From Myxococcales bacterium UBA1238 (lineage in GTDB: Bacteria > Myxococcota_A > Bradymonadia > UBA7976 > UBA1532): a DNA stretch of 26,033 nucleotides. The stretch covers positions 11,583 to 37,615 of the forward strand of contig DBWM01000005.1 in assembly GCA_002309015.1 (NCBI GenBank), written 5' to 3'. The notes under the pieces are model-generated. The model did no database searches. It worked only from the letters and a program-made list of their open reading frames with translations, and was not told the DNA's origin. Positions within the stretch are counted from its first letter, which is position 1. Each line of letters begins with the position of its first letter. A program made the position numbers and the translations under genes. Shown one piece after another: positions 22,106-26,033 of the stretch.

Positions 22106-23430
22106 CAGGGTACAGCTTCAGATGAGGCACCCGCTGCCTGCAGGAGCGCCCTGACGTCATCGTTTGCCGCCAGGCTCAGGGCGTTTTTGCCGTAATGATC
22201 CATCACGTTGACGTCGGAGCCCGCCCCGATGAGCAGCCTCACGCTGTCCGCATCCCCTCGCGTTGCAGCTTCCATGAGCGCAGTTCGGCCGCGAAGGTTC
22301 GTCGCATGCAAATCCGCGCCCGCATCGAGGAGGATGGCGATCGCCTTTGAGGGAGAAGGCTGCTCCTCATCGATTTGCCCCCGACTGCTGAGATATCGAT
22401 TCCCATGGCGGTTGACCAGAAGGAGCGCGGTGTTCTGTTCCTTATCCCTCGCATCGACGGGCAGATCGGCATCGAGAAGCAGCTGCACGGCTGTCGCCAC
22501 CCCGGATTCCGCCGCAAAATGGAGCGCAGTCGAACCGTCATCGGATGTCTGATGACGATTTGCACCGTGAGCGATCAGCAGGCGCATGCCCCGCACAAAT
22601 CCCGACCGGGCCGCAACCATGAGGGGCGTGAGGCCATGGGCATCCCGCATTTCGAGATCCACATGGGCTTCGAGCAGGCGTCCGACGATTTCAGGCATCC
22701 TTTCACGGCAGGCCATCGTCAGCGCGGTTTCCCTGTCGAGGTCATAGGCGTTGAGATCGGCCCCCGCTTCGATCAGGATGCGCGCAATCTCTGTCATTCT
22801 CATCCTGATGGACTGCATGAGGCCGGTCCTTTGAAGCATGAAGCCGGTTTCGTTGAGATCGGCCCCACCATCGATGAGCGCCTGGACGATCGCGGGATTC
22901 CTGGACTCGACCGCCAGTACAAAGGGCGTCTTGCGCAGATCATTCTGATGATGAAGATCGGCGCCGAGCGCGAGCAGATGACGGACGATTTGGGCATTTC
23001 CGCCCTGGATCGCATGGACGAGCACTGAATTCTGAGATCGATCCAGATGGTGGATGTCGGCCCCGAGCGAGAGCAAAAGCGCTGTTACTTCGAGCGATCC
23101 ACCCTTCGCCGCATACATGATCGGCGTCTCATCGTTTCCATTGGGTTGATCGACCAGGGCCCCCTTTTCCAAAAGCAGCCGGACGACGGACAGCTGCCCG
23201 GCCCCAGAAGCGCTGCAGAGCGGCGTCTGACCGCGACCCTCCAGCTCATGGGCACCCAACCAGCAGAGCCCCCGCTGCACGCCCTCCAAATCGCCTTCTC
23301 TGATCGCATCGAAGAACTGCCGCTTCAGCTCCTTCTTTGATGTGAAGAGACCTGAGAAACAAATCCCATCGCCCGAAGGGCTGCAGCCTGAGACGGTGAG
23401 CGCGAAGAGGAGAGGGAAGAGCAGTCGCAT
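22105..23430 (-). CDS. Ankyrin-repeat lipoprotein, first full gene of the coupled pair
   Basis: The 441-residue product starts MRLLFPLLFALTVSGCSPSG, nearly the same signal as the following gene, with lipobox VSGC. ICFSGLFTSKKE and the cap KRQFF, GDLEGVQRGLCWL are shared with the paralogues at 15230 and 17287. About twelve ankyrin units follow; the insertion after PVDARDKEQNTALL reads GQIDEEQPSPSKA, a weaker form of the acidic loop. It ends RALLQAAGASSEAVP. The ATG at 23430 overlaps the stop of a 34-codon relic frame (TGATG) and its own stop overlaps the next ATG the same way. Expression is therefore probably tied to ribosomes arriving from upstream. Confidence 0.93.
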   Translation of the reverse strand: MRLLFPLLFALTVSGCSPSGDGICFSGLFTSKKELKRQFFDAIREGDLEGVQRGLCWLGAHELEGRGQTPLCSASGAGQLSVVRLLLEKGALVDQPNGNDETPIMYAAKGGSLEVTALLLSLGADIHHLDRSQNSVLVHAIQGGNAQIVRHLLALGADLHHQNDLRKTPFVLAVESRNPAIVQALIDGGADLNETGFMLQRTGLMQSIRMRMTEIARILIEAGADLNAYDLDRETALTMACRERMPEIVGRLLEAHVDLEMRDAHGLTPLMVAARSGFVRGMRLLIAHGANRHQTSDDGSTALHFAAESGVATAVQLLLDADLPVDARDKEQNTALLLVNRHGNRYLSSRGQIDEEQPSPSKAIAILLDAGADLHATNLRGRTALMEAATRGDADSVRLLIGAGSDVNVMDHYGKNALSLAANDDVRALLQAAGASSEAVP

Positions 23431-23534
23431 CAGGGTGCATCTCCGGTTGGGGCACCTGCGGCCTGCAAGCGCGCCCTCTGTGAGATGATGGGGGCCGATC
23501 GGGGAAGAATGGGAAGAGCCAGCAGCATGCGCAT
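23430..23534 (-). pseudogene. 34-codon relic of an ankyrin lipoprotein gene, possibly a leader frame
   Basis: The frame reads MRMLLALPILPRSAP and ends RARLQAAGAPTGDAP-stop. Its start resembles MRLLFPLLFAL of the neighbours. Its tail matches RALLQAAGASSEAVP, the end of the next gene, and the DNA after 23433 aligns with that after 22108. It is thus an ankyrin gene reduced to signal-peptide start plus C-terminus. Unlike the 8992 relic it stayed in frame, kept AAAGGA before its ATG and kept TGATG coupling to the next gene. It may therefore still serve as a translated leader, although its lipobox cysteine is lost. Confidence 0.75.
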
Positions 23535-23566
23535 GGGGGATCCTTTGGATGCCGGTTGGATGCTCT

Positions 23567-23728
23567 CTATTTCAGGATCCAATTCATCAGGCGGCTCACG
23601 ATGTGATAGCCAAAATAGGCGCTGGCCGCGATGGAAAGGATGGCGAAAACGATCGATCTCAACTGGGCAAACCCGCTTTGAGGCTCTTCTTCCTCGTGCA
23701 GGGGCTCTTTGGTCGGACGCGCGTTCAT
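23567..23728 (-). CDS. Small single-pass membrane protein (53 residues)
   Basis: The product reads MNARPTKEPLHEEEEPQSGF, then one hydrophobic helix (about residues 25-45, SIVFAILSIAASAYFGYHIV) and ends NWILK. The acidic N-terminus probably stays in the cytoplasm. GGAGG five bases before the ATG is a strong ribosome-binding site, but it lies in the 3' arm of a perfect 9-bp hairpin, suggesting translational control. The stop codon is 32 bp before the relic frame that leads into the ankyrin pair, so this gene may head that operon. I do not recognise the family; its small size makes it easy to miss. Confidence 0.75.
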   Translation of the reverse strand: MNARPTKEPLHEEEEPQSGFAQLRSIVFAILSIAASAYFGYHIVSRLMNWILK

Positions 23729-23733
23729 GAAAA

Positions 23734-23779
23734 CCTCCAGAAAAACAAACCAGGAATGTTGTACCTGGGGTTCTGGAGG
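23734..23779 (-). promoter_or_regulatory. 5' leader hairpin that masks the ribosome-binding site
   Basis: In minus-strand RNA, CCUCCAGAA (23779-23771) pairs perfectly with UUCUGGAGG (23742-23734). Inside it CCAGG pairs with CCUGG. The 3' arm contains the complete GGAGG used by the start codon at 23728. Four U residues follow, so the structure might also act as a weak terminator for the flavodoxin operon upstream. Confidence 0.6.
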
Positions 23780-23863
23780 AAAACAAGCCGGGCGCTTTTC
23801 AAAAAGGGGAGTATTTAAAGGTGGGAGGCGGCAGCGCGAAAGGTCGCCTTTGAGGCGGGAGAT

Positions 23864-24286
23864 TTACGCCAATGCAGCGCCCAGGGCTCTGCAGGCGTCT
23901 TTGGCTTCATCGTCGGGATCGTTTTCGGCGATGACGGGATCGGTCGCAAGCGCGATGCCCGCCGCTTCACAATCCGCCTTCCAGCTCTCCATCCAGGCGC
24001 CACCGCCCCAGCCGTAAGAACCAAAGAGCGCGACCTTCTTGCTCCTGAGATCCCCCTTGATCGCATCAAAAAGGGGCTGGAACTCGGCCTCCTCGAGGAC
24101 TTCATCGCCCATGGCCGGGCATCCGAGCGCAAAGGCGTCAAACTTTGCGACCTCATCGGCCGAAAATGCATCGCAGGTGAGCAGGGCGACCTCGGCCCCC
24201 GCATTCCTGGCCCCCTCTGCGACTGCGTTGGCCATCGCTTCGGTGTTCCCTGTTCCGCTCCAGTAAAGGACTGCAACGTTGCTCAT
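23864..24286 (-). CDS. Flavodoxin (short-chain)
   Basis: The 140-residue product begins MSNVAVLYWSGTGNTEAMAN. WSGTGNTEAMA is the FMN phosphate-binding loop; GCPAMGDEVLEE and FGSYGWGGGAWMESW are the two flavin-ring loops of flavodoxins. It is a cytosolic one-electron carrier that can replace ferredoxin, often under iron limitation. GGAGATGAG just before ATG 24286 fixes the start. It follows the DUF3793 gene by 22 bp on the same strand, so the two form an operon under the promoter at 24913-24941. Length and motifs are normal. Confidence 0.95.
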   Translation of the reverse strand: MSNVAVLYWSGTGNTEAMANAVAEGARNAGAEVALLTCDAFSADEVAKFDAFALGCPAMGDEVLEEAEFQPLFDAIKGDLRSKKVALFGSYGWGGGAWMESWKADCEAAGIALATDPVIAENDPDDEAKDACRALGAALA

Positions 24287-24308
24287 CTCATCTCCATCCG
24301 GCTGGCCT

Positions 24309-24869
24309 TCAGGCCGCCTCAACTAAGCTCGAAATCGAGCATCCCTGGTTAAAAAGTGCACAAAAATGCGCGCGACAATACTGGAAGGCCCGAAACTGCG
24401 CCTGAGCCGAACGCTCGTCCCCGTATACCTTCCAGCAGCCGCAAAGCTTGTAGTTCTTGCCGCGATTCTCGATGAATCCCCGGATGTCGCCCAGGGGATA
24501 CCCCAAAAAAACGCCAATCTCGTGCGGAAACGAGCTGCAGCCCCCAATGCGCGCGATCAAATCCGCGATCGCACCCTCGACCGAAAAGCTGCGATAACCA
24601 AACCCGCGCAAAAACGCCTGAACCTCGGGCTCCGCGAGCATTTGCTCCAGCTGCCTCTGCCGGTAGACGTAAATCAGCGCGCGCTCGTTGCGCATACATA
24701 AGATGCGCGCCGCGATCCCCTTGTTTTGCAAAGCCTTTTTCCAAGACGAGAGGGCCGGACAAAGCCACCGCGCATCCCCGCGCTCACAACAAAACAAACT
24801 CCCCACCTTCAACCCCGCAAGGGTCGGCGCACATTGACAAACAAACCGCCGATTCAATCGCTCCACCAT
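24309..24869 (-). CDS. DUF3793 family protein
   Basis: The 186-residue product has the DUF3793 signature HEIGVFLGYPLGDIRGFIEN followed by GKNYKLCGCWKVYGDE, and its length is usual for the family. The N-terminus is rich in cysteine (FVCQCAP, LFCCERG), with more at the C-terminal end (QYCRAHFC, NQGCS). The biochemical role is unknown; members often sit near flavodoxin or iron-related genes in anaerobes, as here. No strong ribosome-binding site precedes ATG 24869, though a good promoter lies about 45 bp upstream. A redox or iron-linked role is inference from neighbourhood and cysteines. Confidence 0.88.
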   Translation of the reverse strand: MVERLNRRFVCQCAPTLAGLKVGSLFCCERGDARWLCPALSSWKKALQNKGIAARILCMRNERALIYVYRQRQLEQMLAEPEVQAFLRGFGYRSFSVEGAIADLIARIGGCSSFPHEIGVFLGYPLGDIRGFIENRGKNYKLCGCWKVYGDERSAQAQFRAFQYCRAHFCALFNQGCSISSLVEAA

Positions 24870-24912
24870 TCGCGCCCCCGCCGCCTTTGTATTTAGACGA
24901 CTCTAACGCTCG

Positions 24913-24941
24913 TTGATAGATCGCATATTGTGGATTGTCAA
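24913..24941 (-). promoter_or_regulatory. Promoter of the DUF3793-flavodoxin operon
   Basis: On the minus strand a perfect TTGACA (24941-24936) is followed by exactly 17 nt and TATCAA (24918-24913). The predicted leader is about 35-40 nt. No operator is obvious. Confidence 0.6.
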
Positions 24942-25009
24942 GCAGTTTTCAAAATGGGGGTGGAGTGGGATGCCAAAAAAACGACGATCGGGGAGGCCGA
25001 TGGAAGGGC

Positions 25010-25128
25010 AGGCAGCGTCTGTATTTGCATCCCGAAACTTCGGGACTGGTAGGCAGCGTCTGTATTTGGCCCCGGGAACTTCGGGACTGGTAGGCAGCGT
25101 CTGCATTTGATCCTGAGCAATTCGGGCA
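25010..25128. repeat. 41-bp tandem repeat (two full units and one partial)
   Basis: Units start at 25010, 25051 and 25092. Each opens AGGCAGCGTCTG and carries a hairpin; in the first it is perfect, TCCCGAA and TTCGGGA with a 2-nt loop (25030-25045). Because 41 is not a multiple of three the array cannot code a repeated peptide. It lies between the divergent operons at 24869 and 25330. Confidence 0.85.
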
Positions 25129-25202
25129 TGCGAAGGAGGCGCCTTCCTGCGGCCATTTGATGGGCAAAGGTCATTTTTTATGCGTAGCAGTTGGAGACCT
25201 CA

Positions 25203-25237
25203 AACCTTTAAAGAATCTCTTTAATTTCTCAAAGGTT
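25203..25237. repeat. Inverted repeat upstream of the 25330 gene
   Basis: AACCTTT (25203-25209) and AAAGGTT (25231-25237) form a perfect 7-bp stem; an inner AAAGA with TCTTT can also pair. It lies 33 bp before the likely -35 box, in AT-rich DNA, a place suited to an operator. No T-tract follows. Confidence 0.45.
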
Positions 25238-25269
25238 ATCAAAAAAAGAGAAAAAACCAGGATCGGCGT

Positions 25270-25299
25270 TTGGGAAACATTCCAAAAATTTTGTATAAA
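25270..25299 (+). promoter_or_regulatory. Probable promoter of the 25330 gene
   Basis: TTGGGA (25270-25275) and TATAAA (25294-25299) are separated by 18 nt. The -10 box is good, the -35 box moderate. The start codon lies about 24 nt after the expected transcription start. Confidence 0.5.
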
Positions 25300-25329
25300 T
25301 GAGGTAGGCTGTTTGGGAAGGAGATCAAA

Positions 25330-26033
25330 ATGCAACAGCTCACCGAAAATGTTAGCCTCTCGAGCACGCTTTTGGCGCTGCATTATTTTCGCGTACAGCT
25401 CGTTCGCGGGCCGGAGCCGGTCGATCCGTCAGGCCCCAATGCCCCCGCCCTGCTGATTACAGAATGCGAATCTCACGAGGCTCAGATTAAGGCCGCAGAC
25501 GAAAACTGCGAAAGCATCAGCATCGAGCGCATGACCATCAACGCCCGCCTTCAGCGCACGGCCAAGCAAAACTACAAGATGATCCTTCAGCTCGCCCGCG
25601 AAGTTCGCCCCAAAGTGCACGGCGACCAAAGCGACCCCCTCTACATCCAGGTTTTCCCAAAATCCCCCAGCGAAGGGGCCGGCCATTCGAGCAGCTATCT
25701 CGACATCATGCGCTATACTAAAAATATTTCGCAAAGCCTCGAAGCTCATCCGACCGATTACGCAGAATTCCAGTCCTACATCACCCCCCTTCAGGAGCAT
25801 GTCGAAGAGATCGATCAGCTGATCCGGAAGCGCGAACAGATCATGCTCGACGAGCAAAAACTGACCCTCGCCCGCAAAATCAAAGTCCAAAATGCCCAGG
25901 CCTTCTACAACCAGGCCTACGTCCGCCTCCTGATGGCCTACAACGGCGATAAAAACATCGTCGAAGGCTTCTTCCACAAGATGTCCGGTAAGGGGAAAAA
26001 GAAGAAAGCGGGGGATAAGGGAGAGGAGGAAGA
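25330..26033 (+). CDS. Uncharacterised helical protein, paralogue of the 18822 gene (3' end outside window)
   Basis: The product starts MQQLTENVSLSSTLLALHYF and is open to the window end, 234 codons so far. AAGGAG before ATG 25330 gives a strong start. It matches the 18822 product along its whole length: YFRVQLVRGPEP, IYIQVFPK-like LYIQVFPKSP, LIRKREQIMLDEQK and FYNQAYVRLLMAYNGDKNIVEGFF, then a Lys/Glu-rich tail (GKGKKKKAGDKGEEE). No signal peptide or membrane helix is seen. The tail suggests the stop codon is only a few codons beyond the edge, judging from the paralogue's length. The function is unknown. Confidence 0.85.
   Translation, partial: MQQLTENVSLSSTLLALHYFRVQLVRGPEPVDPSGPNAPALLITECESHEAQIKAADENCESISIERMTINARLQRTAKQNYKMILQLAREVRPKVHGDQSDPLYIQVFPKSPSEGAGHSSSYLDIMRYTKNISQSLEAHPTDYAEFQSYITPLQEHVEEIDQLIRKREQIMLDEQKLTLARKIKVQNAQAFYNQAYVRLLMAYNGDKNIVEGFFHKMSGKGKKKKAGDKGEEE

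Noticed and set aside
491..26033. tRNA or rRNA genes
   Set aside because: No cloverleaf-like sequence or conserved rRNA stretch was seen in the spacers, though a covariance search was not possible.

Overview
The window comes from a Gram-negative bacterium of moderate-to-high GC content, judged by eye at somewhat under 60%. Signs of a periplasm and outer membrane are a Tat lipoprotein signal, about seven lipoprotein signal peptides and one Sec signal peptide. L-lactate dehydrogenase, two flavodoxin-type proteins and a DUF3793 protein fit a fermentative or anaerobic, possibly host-associated, life. I cannot name the phylum from sequence alone.

Left part (1-8513). A partial Tat-exported flavodoxin-like lipoprotein runs off the left edge. 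After a gene-poor spacer come three minus-strand genes: an LCMT-type methyltransferase, an XRE/zinc-ribbon regulator and L-lactate dehydrogenase. A divergent promoter region separates them from a plus-strand gene for a secreted caspase-like protein with nine Sel1 repeats. A large membrane protein with a textbook EF-hand loop follows.

Middle part (8514-23534). This is an expansion of ankyrin-repeat (ANK) lipoproteins: one plus-strand gene (9501-11654), four minus-strand genes in a row (18624 down to 12432), and two translationally coupled minus-strand genes (23430 down to 20519). Three broken ANK relics lie among them. Two keep only the signal-peptide end and the C-terminal tail. The third is a duplicated 3' end with a stop codon. 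Five intact paralogues share an acidic insertion at one repeat, which looks like a family hallmark. The spacers carry a 51-bp two-hairpin element (four good copies, one decayed) and arrays of an exactly 42-bp repeat at three loci. One array is joined to a truncated ANK copy within a shared 9-bp sequence. The locus appears to be evolving actively by duplication, conversion and internal deletion.

Right part (18822-26033). Two paralogous genes of an unrecognised helical family (18822-19535 and 25330-26033, the latter cut by the window end) bracket a small secreted/membrane protein, the coupled ANK pair, a 53-residue membrane protein whose ribosome-binding site can be locked in a hairpin, and a DUF3793-flavodoxin operon with a good promoter.

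The ANK proteins are most simply read as surface or periplasmic binding scaffolds, perhaps polymorphic adaptors or immunity-like proteins. That role is inference. The structural facts (duplications, relics, repeats, hairpins, coupling) were read directly from the sequence. No database search was possible.
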